Below, in pieces: positions 1 to 31,450 of a stretch of DNA of 64,000 nt. Below the pieces are notes generated by a model. That model did not search any database. It was not told the origin of the DNA and saw nothing but the letters and a program-made list of their open reading frames with translations. The DNA comes from Nymphaea colorata (lineage: Eukaryota > Streptophyta > Magnoliopsida > Nymphaeales > Nymphaeaceae), in assembly GCF_008831285.2 (NCBI RefSeq), contig NC_045142.1, forward strand, positions 11,484,716 through 11,548,715, read 5' to 3'. Position numbers and translations under genes: made by a program. Numbering within the stretch: position 1 is the stretch's first letter; every line of letters starts with the position of its first letter.

Positions 1-299
1 AAACAAGTAGTTATTTAGGAAAATAAAAAGTTTTTTTTTCTTTTTTACTGACAACTTATTCTAATGGTCTATTTTAGTTCGTTAAGCAATTCTTGGATCC
101 TCTTGCTGCTAAGTACAGGAGTTCATGCTTGTTAACAAAGGCATTATAGCTCACAAAAGTATTTTTTGGCGAATAGAACATCATAGAGAATGAAGGAATG
201 CTTATCTGAGCCATGCCATTCCAAAGAGAAATCATCGGAACATGTAGAAAGAACTTGTTGACAAAAGCATCATAGCTGACAAAGTATTCTGTGTCGAGT

Positions 300-1010
300 A
301 TAACAACAAAGAGAATGAACTTCTTTGATCACTTCTATGAACAACTTTTCCAAATATTATCCATCTTTATACTCCTCAGATGCATACACTTTAAAAACAT
401 TGGACATTAAGTAAATAAGATATAAAATTTATTAATGGTCACCTCTATATATTCCTCCACCCATCAGAAATGATAGAAACTTTGTGTTCATTCCATGCAA
501 TTTTTTTCTCTAATAAGTTTTCAACGGTTAACTCTTCATCTGCAAGAGGTGGTATTCTCAATTTCTCTGAGTTGAGAGGCACATAACCAACTAGATTGCA
601 ATTAGCTAATGATGTATCTACATCTTTCCAACAAGGACTTGTCGTTACAATAAACAGAACTGAACTTGCATGAAAGAATCTAGCTGTTCTTTTATCCATT
701 TCTGCTCTGTTCATATTTCAAAATGATCCTTCAATTTTTTTTATTGCTTCCAAGCCCATTTTTGCCTTGTTCCACGTATCATCACTTTCTCCAAAAGTCA
801 AAAGAATAGAAAGTTGACTTATTTTTCCCAACTTTTCTTCAATTCAGTTGTCTCTCATGCGCTTTCTTCAATTCTTTCATTGTGTCTTTGTCAATCTTTT
901 GGCACGTTTTGATTCCTTGGCCACAAATCTGCAACAAATGTGCTTTAATTTGAGCATATGAACCATTGTCATAAATGTCGTTTTTGGAAAAATCTCGCAA
1001 GGTTTTTCTC
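300..1010 (-). pseudogene. hAT transposase N-terminal part (BED finger plus DUF659), broken
   Basis: Read on the minus strand, about 880-1000 encodes a degenerate BED-finger-like segment (GSYAQIKAHLLQICG, then KTCQKIDKDTMKELKKAHERQ). 445-714 encodes the start of a DUF659 domain, with ARFFHASSVLF, GYVPLNSEKLR and SIISDGWRN all visible; this is the usual order in plant hAT-like transposase proteins. Frameshifts and stops separate the pieces, and the DUF659 frame decays further towards position 300. The protein would bind transposon ends and catalyse excision in the nucleus, but this copy cannot be functional. Its expected C-terminal half lies on the opposite strand at 1270-2165, so the element has been inverted internally or two copies abut. 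Family assignment rests on recognising the motif order. Confidence 0.75.
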
Positions 1011-1269
1011 AGGTAAATATAGTGCAGATTATTATTGATAATGTGCCAGTTTGCAGCAGTGCAAGTATAAATTTATCAAGTGACCCAAATATAGTCATAT
1101 TTTCTGGACGACTTGTGTAGCACATAGCTTAAATCTTGCACTAAAAAACATCTGTAAACCCTCAAAAGAAGACCACCCAAAAGCATATAGCCTATGTTCA
1201 TGGATTGGAGAACTTGAGCATGATGTTAAAATTTATCTGAAATTTTAATGTAAGTTATCACTTATCATG

Positions 1270-2165
1270 ATGCTCTCGCTTTATTCAATAAACATCCTAA
1301 TTTGAGATTGTTGAAGGTTGCTGAGACATGTTTTGCCTCTTGCATTGGGATGTTGAAAAGATTTAAGCAAGTTAAGGGTGCATTAACATGACGGTGACTA
1401 ACAATGATTGAGAATTTTATCATAGTGATGATGATGAGAAGACATAAGCAGTTAAAAGGTGCATTTTAGATGATAAAAGGTGAGGCAACATTACATATTT
1501 CCTTCAATTTACAATGCCTATATGGCAGATTCTAAAAAAGGTTGATGAAGATGGTCCCATGCTGCACAAAGTTAATGAAGTGTGGGATATCCTGATTGAA
1601 GGAATTCGTAGTATAATATATAAACATGAGAAAAAGGATGGAACTCTTGATGACTCAGATTTCTTTAATCATGTGCATGAAGGTCTGGTGAAAAGATGAA
1701 ACAAAAATAATAGTAATTTTCTTTGCATGAGACACTCTCTAAATCTTCAATATTATACACAAAAGTGGTTGAAAGGAGGTGTTGATTGTGTCCCTCCTCA
1801 TCGAGATCCATAAATACCAAAGCATAGGCTGGTATGCTTGGGAAGAGTCTATGGTGATCATCATATGTTGAAGATGGTAAGCAGTTAGTTTGAGAAGTTT
1901 TCAAATGAAAATTTTGATTCATTGATAACTCTTATTGCAAGGGAGGATGAAGATCCTCTTAATTGGCAGGCAACTTGTGGTTCAGAGACACTAAATCTCC
2001 AACACATTGCATTGAAATTATTGTGTTATCTACCACATCATCCTGTTGTGAAAAAAACTAGAGCACATATGCTCAAATTCACAACATTAAGAGAACCAAA
2101 CTCACCAGTAAGAGAGAGGAGGATCTAATTTATATTCACTCCAACCTACGACTACAATCTCGAAG
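1270..2165 (+). pseudogene. hAT transposase C-terminal part (dimerisation region), frameshifted
   Basis: In shifting plus-strand frames the segment reads LLKVAETCFASCIGMLKRFK (about 1305-1370), then VNEVWDILIEGIRSIIYKHE (in 1514-1699), RHSLNLQYYTQKWL (about 1729-1770), and finally IALKLLCYLP and EEDLIYIHSNLRLQSR (about 2007-2155). This is the C-terminal order of DUF659/hAT proteins, ending in the dimerisation region. A frameshift near 2095 is needed to go from the leucine-rich part to the final IHSNLRL block, and in-frame stops occur between the blocks. The DUF659 half lies on the other strand at 300-1010. It sits just upstream of the first recognisable exon of the DCD-kelch gene and may lie in that gene's first intron. 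Confidence 0.8.
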
Positions 2166-2611
2166 TTGTAATGATTACAAGTACCTTTTTATTTTTAATC
2201 TTTGATATGTAGAAATCTTATTCAATAGTTGATTTCTTGTTTACTTGCTTTCCAATTAAATGTTAAGTCATATTGAATTGCAGTTCTGGTTCGGCTAAGC
2301 ATTGGGATGTAAATCTAGAGGAGCTTAACTTTAATGGGAGCACATGATCTGAATACTTCTAATATAGATTTTGTGGAGCCAGTGATTCCTTCCAATTTGG
2401 ATGATATTGATGAATTAGATCAATGAAAACACATTTGTTGGGAACTTGGATTATGAAATGAAACTTCGTTTCTCTTTACTTTGTTAAATGTTAGATCAAT
2501 GTAGCCAATTTGGATTCATTAAATCGAACTTGGATTGATTGATCATGACGGAAATTGTGAATGGTGCATTTCTGGTTTACTTAAAAATCTTAATATACAT
2601 AATTTCCCAGC

Positions 2612-2662
2612 TTATATATATATATAATTATATATATATATATATATATAATTATATATATA
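2612..2662. repeat. TA-rich microsatellite
   Basis: A run of alternating T and A, broken twice by TAATTA, lies between the hAT remnant and the first recognisable DCD exon. Nothing else is recognisable in 2166-3007 apart from the splice acceptor at 3006-3007. Confidence 0.9.
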
Positions 2663-3007
2663 CTTTGTTGTAATTTTTATGTTAGGTTGAGCTCAGCTTG
2701 ATAAAAGAATGACTGACCAAGCTGGAACTAGGTGTTGTTTAGCTCTCTTTATCTGTCTCTCATTTGTTTGATCCTTCATTGGTGAACAGATAGAGCACTA
2801 CCTTGGTTGATCGCAATGTTGTTTTTAACAGGTTTTTGAATTTCCAATAGAGATTATTTCATGCTTGTTTCCTGGCCTTAGTGTCTTTGTGAGAGTTTTG
2901 TGACATTTTCTGTCATATTTACAGCTTGTTTATACAGTCCTTCCTCATTATAGACATATTGTTGCACAGTTTGATAAGCAGCTCTGATACTGGTGATAAT
3001 GCTGCAG

Positions 3008-22388
<19,381 letters not shown>

Positions 22389-23760
22389 ATTGCTAAGAAT
22401 TAAGCTGAATGGTATATCTAATATCTCAACAGTGTTTTCTTTGATATGTGGGGCATATTCATTTTTCTCTTGTTGTAACTCTATTAGTTGTTCAGAGCTG
22501 CCAGAACATGCTGCAGGATTAGTTAGACTCAGTTGATGGCGATGGCCTGTAGACAACAGTGCTCACTGCTCACTGCTACATGAATACAGTTGGACATGGT
22601 TGGGTAAGTCTTTTGTTCATTTGATTAGTTTTCTAGATGCCTTGAACCACTTTCACATATCATCTGAGGTTAATCATCGAATGATCATGACGTGTTTTTC
22701 GAGTTAAACTCAAGCTTCTGATGTAGGAAATAGTTGATTTGCTAGGCTAAGCAACAATCAGAAAAAGGTTGATCTTCTAAATGCAGTAGTAGGTTGTCCT
22801 TGGAAGTAGTTATATTAGTAAAATCATTCCAGAGACTGAAATGATGCTGGACTAAAATGGTTTTTTGAATCCTAAAGAATGAAAAGTAGAACTCTAGTAT
22901 CTAACTTATCTCTTTGGAGAGGTGTAGCTGGGTTGTGACATTGGTTATGATTCTTATGAAACTAGACTATCGGATTCTCCATTTTGATTCCTGTTCTGCA
23001 TCCCCTTTTAAAGTAATTGTATTGAAAGCATAAGAAAATGGTTGTCTACCTGTATTTTCAGCTGTGTCCTGCCTCAACGTACTGGCCATTCTACAAATTA
23101 GCTTTGTGCAGAGCATCCTTTAGTCATCCAGTTGTCATTTGTTTATGTATACAGTATACCTTTAGAGGTCCTTCATGCCATGGAGCAGGATCCTGGGGCA
23201 TAGATTGAAGGTTTTCAAAATTCTTCATTCTTGCTGCTATTTGGATACTTTGGTATCAGTTGCATGGAGGAGAGTAATCTGCACGAAATTGATTAGTTAT
23301 CTGTTTCCTGGACTATGAAAAGATTTAAAACACACTGTTTGTCCAATACAATTTTTGGGTTTCCAGTGTTTTCCTTTGCATACTAAAATGAGTTTGGAAT
23401 CTGACGTCCAGCTAATGCTAGAATCCAACTTTGATGGCCCGGCTGTGCACTATGGAACTCTATTCCTGTTTAAATTGCTTTTCCTGCTTGAAAGTTAATG
23501 AGGTCCTTGCCTTCTGACACAATGATCCTTTATATTAAGATGCTGGAATGTAATTGAATGGTGTTGGCTCGACCTGGATCGGTTGAATTCAAGGTTCTCA
23601 TGGCGAGGAGGAGACTGGAAGGCATTCAGTACAATTCTAGTACGTGTCTATTTTGCCGACAAGAGCGTCTCTTTGCCGCAACCATTTAGGGATAGTGGCC
23701 CTTCATGTGACTATTTCCCTCTTCCATTACTTGTATTAAAAAATTTACTCTAGAATTATA
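22389..23760 (+). other. Probable 3' untranslated and downstream region of the DCD-kelch gene
   Basis: No coding region is seen. Possible spliced UTR junctions exist (AATG/GTATAT at about 22412, ATTAG near 22490, GGG/TAAGTC near 22605), but none can be verified without transcripts. No AATAAA is obvious. A short CTCACTG tandem lies at about 22561-22575. Confidence 0.4.
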
Positions 23761-23929
23761 TGATAGTTGGTTTTTTATTTTGGTATTTGCATTCTCTCTC
23801 TCTTTCTCCCTCATACGCACACATGCACGCTTGGATTTCCATGCTTTCTAGTACTGGAACAAGTCTGGCCCTTCATCGAAGAGAAAGTGGAAATAACTGA
23901 TATGGCACTAGTGCTAAGCCATGCAGGTA

Positions 23930-24245
23930 CATGTCATCTGCTTAAGTACATTTGTCGGTACGCTCGTACAACGACATAGGCATGTGGGTGCGGTTGCATT
24001 TCAAAGCCTAAAAAATTATATTTTCAATCTTAATTTTTACTTTAATTTTGATTTTTCCCTTCTTTTTTCTCTCTTCCACATTCTATAGTTTCTTTTATTT
24101 TTTTAATTTTGTGAATTTTTATGGATTACTGTATATATAACGTATTATTTACACATACACTCTATGTCACCCTCATACCCACCCAGGTTTTTTGAAATCA
24201 TCGTACTTGTACTTGCCTCACCGTACCCATACCCATGTGACTGCA
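23930..24245. mobile_element. GTAC-rich inverted-repeat remnant
   Basis: GGTACATGTC and CGGTACGCTCGTAC on the left, and CGTACTTGTACTTGCCTCAC, CGTACCCATACCC and ATGTGAC on the right, resemble the ends of the element at 17379-18626. It is non-coding and the boundaries are approximate. Confidence 0.35.
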
Positions 24246-25336
24246 TCGAAATCCATAAAGATGTTTCAAGATGTAAAATATACTGTATATTTTACTTTTC
24301 CTGTGTACCAAATGAATCGAAACGGGAAAATCAAATGGACAATGTTGAATCCCTAAGATAGCGCTTGATAGATGGATTCCGTGTTCGTCGAGCACGTGTC
24401 AGAGAATACTATGGCCTGGGAAGTTAAAAATGCAATGTCCAGTGTGCCTCTAGACAGCATTTTCATGATGTCTTCCATTTATTTGAAGATCAATCAGAAC
24501 CATTTGAACAGAAGTCCAGCATTTGGTAATGCTGGAAAAGACATACTCAACTTATGTTTTGCATCTCTCAACTTTGTACAACACTGCGTAACCTGATAAT
24601 ATTCAAAAATTTTAAAAATTGTTTTAAAGGCGAAATGCTCTTTAGACGCATTAAAATATACCCAAAAAATTAGTGAAGGTGTTAACAGATGACATAAAAA
24701 TCCAGCTCAGTTAGAATGTTTTGACAATTCCCTTGCATGACAGAAATTTGAGAAAGGTGGGACAGTCCTTTCTTAACTAGAATCAGAAGAATCTGTTGTA
24801 CACTGAATACATATTGCAATAACACTAGAGAATTCCAAACTGAGTTATATCAGTTATCAATAACAATTTCCATTATTGTTTTATGATAATATATACACCG
24901 AAAGCCCACGAACCACAAGTTTGCAACATTTTAGAGAAAAACAACCCAACGTGCTGAAACCCTTCCGTACTATGGAGACTGTTGTCCAAATAATGGCAAA
25001 CCAGCACGTTTTATCATCATGCCTTGTAAGGATCAGCCAAATCATGCCTGTAATTTGGAAATTTTTATGGTTATCCCATCTATGTGACGTCTTTATTCGA
25101 CTTGAAGCTTGCAGCAAACAAATGGAGTTTGGCAAAACATGAAATAGAAAACGCTTATCATGAACAAATGTTAATCAACGTCCACGTCAGGCCTTGTTGA
25201 TAAAGAGGTGTCACTCACTGCCTCTCTAACGTGCGAATTTTGGGTGCGCAGGTTGGGTATGGATCAGGGTCCAGACCAGACCCAAATTTCACCCGCATGA
25301 AGAGGCCCGACGACGAGGCGTCTCTCTCTCCGTCTC
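24246..25336. other. Intergenic sequence without recognisable gene
   Basis: Overlapping short open frames on both strands around 24876-25142 have no recognisable motif. The 18-mer GGTGTCACTCACTGCCTC at 25207-25224 recurs at 34549-34566. Confidence 0.6.
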
Positions 25337-25339
25337 TTA

Positions 25340-26115
25340 CGCCCTGTTTGGTTGGAGGGAAAGGGAGGGAAACAACAATCAATCTTTTATTTGGTTGATT
25401 AATTAAAAAGAAGGAAAAGGAAAGGAAAACAAAAAAAATTGTTTGGTTGCAAAGGGAGGGAAAGGAAAGGGAGGGAAAGGAAAGAGAGCTCCAATTTAAA
25501 GTAAATCCAATTCCTCCAAAATTGGAGGGATTGGGAAGGAAAGGAAAAGCCTATTTCTTTTTACTATGTATACCATTTCCATCCGCCCGCAAAAGAGACA
25601 TCAACCGACCTTGCATGGCTCTTTCTCTCCCTCCTCACCACTTGTCAAGACTCCAGCGGGTGTCGGGCCTGTCTCTCTCTCTCTCTCTTCCTGACAGTGC
25701 TCAAGACTTGGATGGTATTTCACAACGGTCCCTTTACCAAAATCAAGTTTTTGTCATTTTTATGTCATCCAATTAGTGCACCTGAAAATTTGTTTGATTG
25801 ATATAAATTTTTATCATACTTATTACTATAGAATGAAATGTCGAGTGTTAAATGTGGTTCCTTTTTTATTGAATCAAGAAATCTAATTAAATATATTTTT
25901 ATTTGAATGATAAATTTTTGAATGTTAAGGGTATTATTGTAAAGTATTAGAAATTCTATCATTTCATTTCCTTTCTATCTAAACACGTGTTATAATCACC
26001 TCTTTCCTTTCCTTTCATTTCCATTACTTTCTCATTCCCTTCTCTCCCTTTTATTTCCTTTTATTTCCTTTTCATCCATCTCTTTCCTTCCCTTTCTCTC
26101 CATCCAAACAAAGCA
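25340..26115. mobile_element. Tourist-like MITE with long inverted repeats
   Basis: The left end begins CGCCCTGTTTGGTTGGAGGG and the reverse-complemented right end TGCTTTGTTTGGATGGAGAG; similarity continues for about 33 bp of purine-rich sequence. TTA flanks both sides (25337-25339 and 26116-26118). The 776-bp body is low-complexity (GGGAAAGGAAAGG inward from the left, CCTTTCCTTTCC from the right) and non-coding. The end motif and TTA duplication fit PIF/Harbinger MITEs, as at 7288-7535. Confidence 0.7.
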
Positions 26116-26118
26116 TTA

Positions 26119-26332
26119 TGTTTTGAGTTGGCACAAAAGAACAAGAGGTGGAAGAAGAAGCTGTGGAAGCAAAGGAACATGTGGAGGTTGACGACAGCAG
26201 AGGGACAGAGGCGACGCGACACAAGTAGCCGCCTCTCTCTTCCTGTTTTCCTTTTTTCTTTGCCTCTCGCTCTCGTCGTTCTCTGTTCTTCTCCCTCTCT
26301 ATCCCGAGTTCTCTTGCAGCTCACCCTCATAG

Positions 26333-26392
<60 letters not shown>

Positions 26393-26815
26393 GCCAGCTA
26401 TCTCTCGGCCTCTTTCATGCTCGCCCTCTATCTACCTCGAGTTCTCCCTCAACCACGCCCTCTTTCACGGACTCCCTCTAGTCTCCCACACTCTCCCGGC
26501 TCTTGTCTATTTTTTTACCATCTCTCATTCTTGCCCTTTGTCGCTCTCTCTCTCTCTCAGTTTCTCTCTGTCGCCATCTCTCTCCCCCGTGTGTGTGCCT
26601 TCCTTAGTCGAACCCTCGGTTGGCCTCTCACCTATTCCCTCACTCTCAAACCCAGTCTCTCTGCTCAGCCAAACCCTCTCCCTCTCAACCGGATGCCCTT
26701 TTCTCTTGTCAGACCTCTCTCTTGCTCTTGTTCGTTCTTACACTCTTTAGGACTGTTTGGCATTTTGAAGTTGAAAGAATACGTTCTTCCCTTCATACCA
26801 GCAAATAGAGGGTGT
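26119..26815. repeat. Pyrimidine-rich tract with CT microsatellite
   Basis: About 700 bp dominated by CTCTC, CCTCTC and TTCTC runs, including an uninterrupted TC run at 26341-26390. Overlapping open frames in three phases encode leucine/serine/proline-rich strings. This is expected from composition, so I do not call them genes. Confidence 0.8.
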
Positions 26816-27065
26816 TGAAGGTGACAACAACATATAATCTTAGCCGTTTGGTGATTGGTCTAGAGTTTGGTGTGGCTGCTGAGGATACCTACAAGGCTAC
26901 AACAATTAAGACTTTGTACAAGGGCGAGTATGGCTAAACAAGCCTAATTTTACTAAATTTCTGCCTTAAATTGTATAATTATCTTTTCAGTATGATGGGT
27001 TAATATTTGAAGCGGTTAGAGAGCATGGAAGAGATTTTATAATGTGGGGAAGACATGGGACTGTT

Positions 27066-27470
27066 TGTAAAAATTAGAACGAGAGATACAAAGAGGGAGA
27101 GCGAGAGAGAGAGAGCACACAAGAGATTACGTGGTTCGGTCAAACTCGACCTACGTCCACGAAGCCTTTCCTTCTCTATAATTCTGAAAAAAGGGAATAC
27201 TCTCTTACAACCACTAAATCTTGAGAGAGGAAAGAATACTAAATAGAAATTTCAGGCTGGTCTGTCAAGATCCAAAAATCTTAGATCTTGATTACAAATT
27301 TGAATTTCTTTCCCTTTAGAATAGATTTTGGCATCTTCATGTGTTGGAGCATTTGTTGCTTTCATCTTTCAGCGTCAATTGCATTTCTTGTATATTTGGC
27401 TTGAAATTCAAAATTTGATTTACCTTGCAAGATTGGTAAGGACGTTGGATTGGCAACCTTATCTCTAACA
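27066..27470 (-). repeat. Copia 3' LTR (405 bp)
   Basis: On the minus strand it runs from TGTTAGAGATAAGG to TTTTTACA. It is near-identical to 31881-32263 over about 380 bp. Its last ~25-30 bases (plus-strand TGTAAAAATTAGAACGAGAG) have no counterpart in the 5' LTR. Confidence 0.92.
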
Positions 27471-27471
27471 T

Positions 27472-28032
27472 GCCCCTTCGATCCAACCTCCACTTCAAGG
27501 ACGTTTAACATTTCCTTGAGATAATGAAATCTTGGCCCTGGTAACGGCTTAGTGAAAATATCAGCTAATTGCTTTTCTGATTGAACATATTTAATCTCAA
27601 TTGCATTGTGTGCCACCTTCTCTTTGACGAAATGATAGTCAATTTCTATATGTTTTGTTCGTGCATGAAAAATTGGATTTGCCGCCAAATATGTTGCTCC
27701 AATGTTGTCGCACCACAAAATTGGTTTTTGTTCAGTCTGAATTCTCAGATCTTTCATCAAGTTATTTAACCATATGACTTCTGAGAGAGCTCCTGCAATG
27801 GCCTTGTACTCTGCTTCTGTGCTAGATTTTACCACTGTCTGTTATTTGGTGGATTTCCAAGATATGATATTGTGACCAATTTTTGTAACATAGCCACTAG
27901 TGGATCTTCGATCATCCAGGCACCCAGCCCAATCGGCATCAAAGTAGGCAGATAAAGTAAAAGAATTAGATTTTGATATCTCAAAACCATGTTGTATGGT
28001 GCCTTTGAGATATCATAAAATTCTTTTAACAT
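27472..28032 (-). pseudogene. Copia RNase H domain
   Basis: The frame 27362-27835 carries VKSSTEAEYKAIAGALSEVI, LWCDNIGATYLAANPIFHAR, TKHIEIDYHFVKEKV and QLADIFTKPLPGPRF, a textbook copia RNase H with the S.EAEY, CDN and H..IDYHF motifs. The adjacent upstream piece (to 28032) continues the linker between RT and RNase H in another frame. The polypurine tract and the 3' LTR follow directly. Confidence 0.92.
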
Positions 28033-28269
28033 GAGTCCAGTGAGTTGAAGTCAGCTGGTGCATGAACTGACAAGCTTTATTCACTGCATAAGTAATATCT
28101 GGGCGTGTTAAGTGACATACTGAAGTGCTCCTACAATCTGACGATACTGAGTTTCATTTTCCAATTTTTCCCCATCGAATTTGGATATAGGGACATTTGG
28201 AGCAGCAAGCGTGACACAAGATTTTGCATTCTCCATATTTGCTCGCTTCAAAATATCTCTGATATATTT

Positions 28270-28758
28270 TCACTGCGAGAGAACAATTTTGTCTTTTTGA
28301 AGTGACACTTCAATGCCTAGGAAGAAATGTAATTTTCTAAGATCTTTTATGGAGAACGCTTGTCCAAAGCTATGTATAATCATTTGAATCTCCTGAAGAT
28401 TATTGCCTATAATAATTATATCATCTACATATATAAGTAGAAAGATGATTGTATCTTGGGTTTTTCTAACAAAGAGTGAGGTGTCAACTAATGACTCCCT
28501 AAACCTATTTTGGAGAAGATATCCTTTGAGTCTTTCAAACCAGGCCCGGGGCGCTTGCTTTAAGCCATAAAGTGCTTTCTTGAGATGACACACTTGGTGA
28601 GGTTTTGCTGTATTCTCAAAAGCTGGTGGTTGAGTCATGAAAATTTCTTCCTTTAGAATCCCATGAAGAAAGACATTGTTGACATCCAATTGGTGAATAC
28701 TCCAACCCTTGGTCACAACGATAGCCAGGACTGCTCGTATAGTGATGGGTTTTATCAC
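28270..28758 (-). pseudogene. Copia reverse transcriptase domain
   Basis: The open frame has HQLDVNNVFLHGILKEEIFM, KKALYGLKQAPRAWFERL, the catalytic LLIYVDDIIIIG and KLHFFLGIEV, the diagnostic copia RT series. The codon after IVLSQ is a stop in a region where family members continue (here CEKYIRDIL lies beyond it), so the domain is broken from RNase H. Confidence 0.95.
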
Positions 28759-28853
28759 TGGACTATATGTGTCGAATAATCAATTCCTTCCCTCTGGCTA
28801 TAACCTTTGGCCACAAGTCTGGCCTTATAGTGAGCGATAGTCCCATCTGAGCA

Positions 28854-29912
28854 TCATTTGATTTTGAAAACCCACTTACATCCAACTAGATTAACTCCCT
28901 TAGGTGGTGTGACAAGGTCCCATGTTTGGTTTTTGTAAAGTGCATCCATTTCACTTTGCATGGTCTCGATCCATCGTATGTCTTTTAAAGCCTCCTCAAG
29001 ATTTTCTGGTTCTCTTTCTTCCAGAGATGTAGCAGCCATATAAGTTTTGGGTCGCCTAGTTCCATCTTGAGACCTCTTGATCATAGGACGAGTCTTGCTT
29101 GAAGTTTCAATGGTGAGAGAAGGAGGAGATTGATCAATAACATTTTCTTGAACCCCACGATTAGGACTTGCATCAACTGAATTGAACGAATGATTGTTTG
29201 GAGTTGGATCTTCTTCCCATGAATGAGGACTGGGTAATAATACATATTGAGATCGATTTGAACCAGATCTGGTTTGCTGGGAGTTGTTTTCTTTTTGCGT
29301 CTCAGCTGGAAGTATGTCAAGATGATTGGAAATCCATTTTCCAACGTCCTCTTCAGTGGTTGGAGAACCAGATCCTTGAAATAAGAAACTTGTCTCGTTG
29401 AAAACAACATGTCTGCTAATAAAGACCATGTTAATGATTAGATCTAAACATATATATCCCTTATGACATGTCTTATATCCAAGGAAGACACATGCTTTAG
29501 ATTTTGGAGAGAGTTTGGACTCTCTATATGGCACAAGAAAAGGATAGCATGTACATCCAAGAACTCGAAAATAATCAAATTGAGGGGTAGCATTGAAAAC
29601 AATTTCAAATGGACATTTATTTTCGAGTTCTGGACTAGGCAATCGGTTGATGACGTGAATGACTGTTCTAAATGAATAAACCCAAAAACGTTGAGGGAGA
29701 GAGGCGTGGATCATCATACTTAACCCTGTTTCAACAGCATGGCGATGTTTTCTTTCCACAATGCCATTTTGTTGAGGCGTGTGGGGGCAAGAAAGCCATC
29801 TTTTTATCCCATTTGTAGTGAGAAAAATTGAGAAATCATTGCTTAGAAACTTCCCACCAGAATCGCTATGAAAATTTTTTATCTTATATTCCCATTGTTT
29901 TTCCACAAGCAT
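28854..29912 (-). pseudogene. Copia integrase core, C-terminal part and RT start
   Basis: The 352-codon frame begins in the integrase core with HSDSGGKF (second catalytic Asp), then CPHTPQQNGIVERKHRH (catalytic Glu). It continues through CVFLGYKTCHKGYICLD and the HVVFNE block, a low-complexity spacer, and EALKDIRWIETMQSEMDALY and CKWVFKIK, the RT approach. The first catalytic Asp lies in the preceding fragment (VDDFSRF). A frame break separates the two. Confidence 0.93.
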
Positions 29913-29966
29913 CTTGAAATTTTGGAAGCATGATAACGTGTTAGATTTTCTAACAAGAGGAAAAAT

Positions 29967-30269
29967 TCAATTAAAACGAGAGAAATCATCCACAATCAAG
30001 AGGTAATATTTGTAGCCTTCTCTAGAACACGTTGGGGCAAGCCCCCAAAGATATGCATGAAGTAACTGAAGAGGATGAGTGCTATTACTTAAACTGAAAT
30101 CAAATGGCAGTCGATGCATCTTAGCCAAAACACAACTAGAGCAGAAATCAAATTTACTATCATCCAAAGGCACATATTTATTCTTCTTAAGCAAATTCAA
30201 TGTCTTCAAGTGAGAGTGACCCAGCCGTTGGTGCCAAAGATTGGCTGGAAGACTTCTAAAATGTTGCAC
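29967..30269 (-). pseudogene. Copia GAG-pre-integrase zinc-binding region
   Basis: The frame reads ANLWHQRLGHSHLKTLNLLK, then FCSSCVLAKMHRLPF and YYLLIVDDFSRF: the H-H-C-C zinc-binding domain plus the first integrase Asp. The usual HADLWGPAP block appears as HAYLWGLAP, with Asp changed to Tyr. Confidence 0.92.
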
Positions 30270-30308
30270 AATAAGAGTACGTTTGGATTCCTTGTTGTCT
30301 TGATCAGC

Positions 30309-30959
30309 CTATACGTATAGACCATCCTTAGTTTTTCCTTTGTGAAGAGCTGCATCTGTCTGCAAGTCTCTAACAACAAACCCATTAGCATCAAACTCTA
30401 CCGAGCAATTGTTGTCTTTTGTAAAACGAGAGATAGATATAAGATTTTGACTGATTGTTGGCACATGCATAGCATTCTTTAACCGAAAAGAACGAGAGAT
30501 TGAATTGAGAAATATGTTACCAATATGAGAAATCGGAGCCTTAGCGCCATTGCCTACAAGAACACCTTCTCCACCTTGGTAATCGACTTTGTCTTTCATG
30601 GAATCATCACAATGAGTCACATGATGGGTTGCACCGCTATCAGGGTACCAAGCATTGTCGCGGCCACCATTCAAGGCCATGGCCATAAAAGCCTTTGGTA
30701 TGTCATAAAATGTCTGTGCAGTATGATTTCGATGCCCACAAAATTGACATATAACCTGCTGATTTTCAGAAGTCTTTTGCCCTGGAGTGCTTCGTCCAGC
30801 AGGGTAAGAGTTCCTTCCGCGGCTATGACCACCACGACCATTTCGGCCACTATTAGCCCCACGACTGCCATAGTTTCCTCGACCACCATAGCCTCCTCGT
30901 TGAGTGAAAAAGGCTGTTGCTAAAGACTCAACTTGGGCAGAGATTTTAGGAGCAAGCAA
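30309..30959 (-). pseudogene. Copia nucleocapsid and aspartic protease
   Basis: A glycine/arginine-rich stretch (YGGRGNYGSRGANSGRNGRG) is followed by a zinc knuckle CQFCGHRNHTAQTF, whose last Cys is replaced by Phe, and then the protease core WYPDSGATHHVT and MHVPTISQNLISISRFTKDN. The frame ends in a stop before the GAG-pre-integrase region, where family members are open. Confidence 0.92.
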
Positions 30960-31450
30960 TTGAAGTCAGACGCTCTTGATTGAGTAAGAGATCATGTAAC
31001 TCAGAAAAGGTGGGCAATATTTTGGACATGGTAACTGTAGTAATATAACTTTCATACTCACTCGACAGACCGTTGAGAGTATGCAAAACCATATCTGAAT
31101 CAGAAACAATTTCATTCACAGCTCGAAGAGAATCAACCAAAAACCTCACGTGGTTGAGATATTCTAACATACTTTTTGTCATTCTTTTTGGCATTTTGCA
31201 AATCCCTCTTTAACTGAAGAATACAAATATTTGAATGAGATGCATGGGCGTTAGCCAGGGCCACCCAGGCTTCCCGAGCCATGTCATAAGAAATAATTTG
31301 AGTGAGTATAGGCTCACTAACAGTAGACAATATCCAGCTTAATGCAAGCTGGTCGGAGCGTTTCCATTTGATGTACTCCGGATTAATTTCTGTGGAATTA
31401 GCATTCAGTTTTTCCGGTGGAGGAGTAGAAGAGCCGTCAACATACCTCAA
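30946..31450 (-). pseudogene. Copia gag capsid-like region, frameshifted
   Basis: Two overlapping frames (31133-31450 and 30946-31194) make up one gag: INPEYIKWKRSDQLALSWIL and HASHSNICILQLKRDLQNAK in the first, then MLEYLNHVRFLVDSLRAVNE and HTLNGLSSEYESYITTV in the second. This is the UBN2/gag order. The frameshift lies around 31150-31190. The upstream gag start is not clear; the region to 31870 is the 5' leader. Confidence 0.9.

Noticed and set aside
26128-26818. Open frames of 117 and 133 codons in the CT-rich tract
   Set aside because: Three overlapping phases are all open and encode Leu/Ser/Pro strings, as expected for pyrimidine-rich DNA; no domain and no splice support.
30525-30923. 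132-codon plus-strand frame
   Set aside because: Antisense to the copia nucleocapsid/protease frame, whose motifs are unmistakable.
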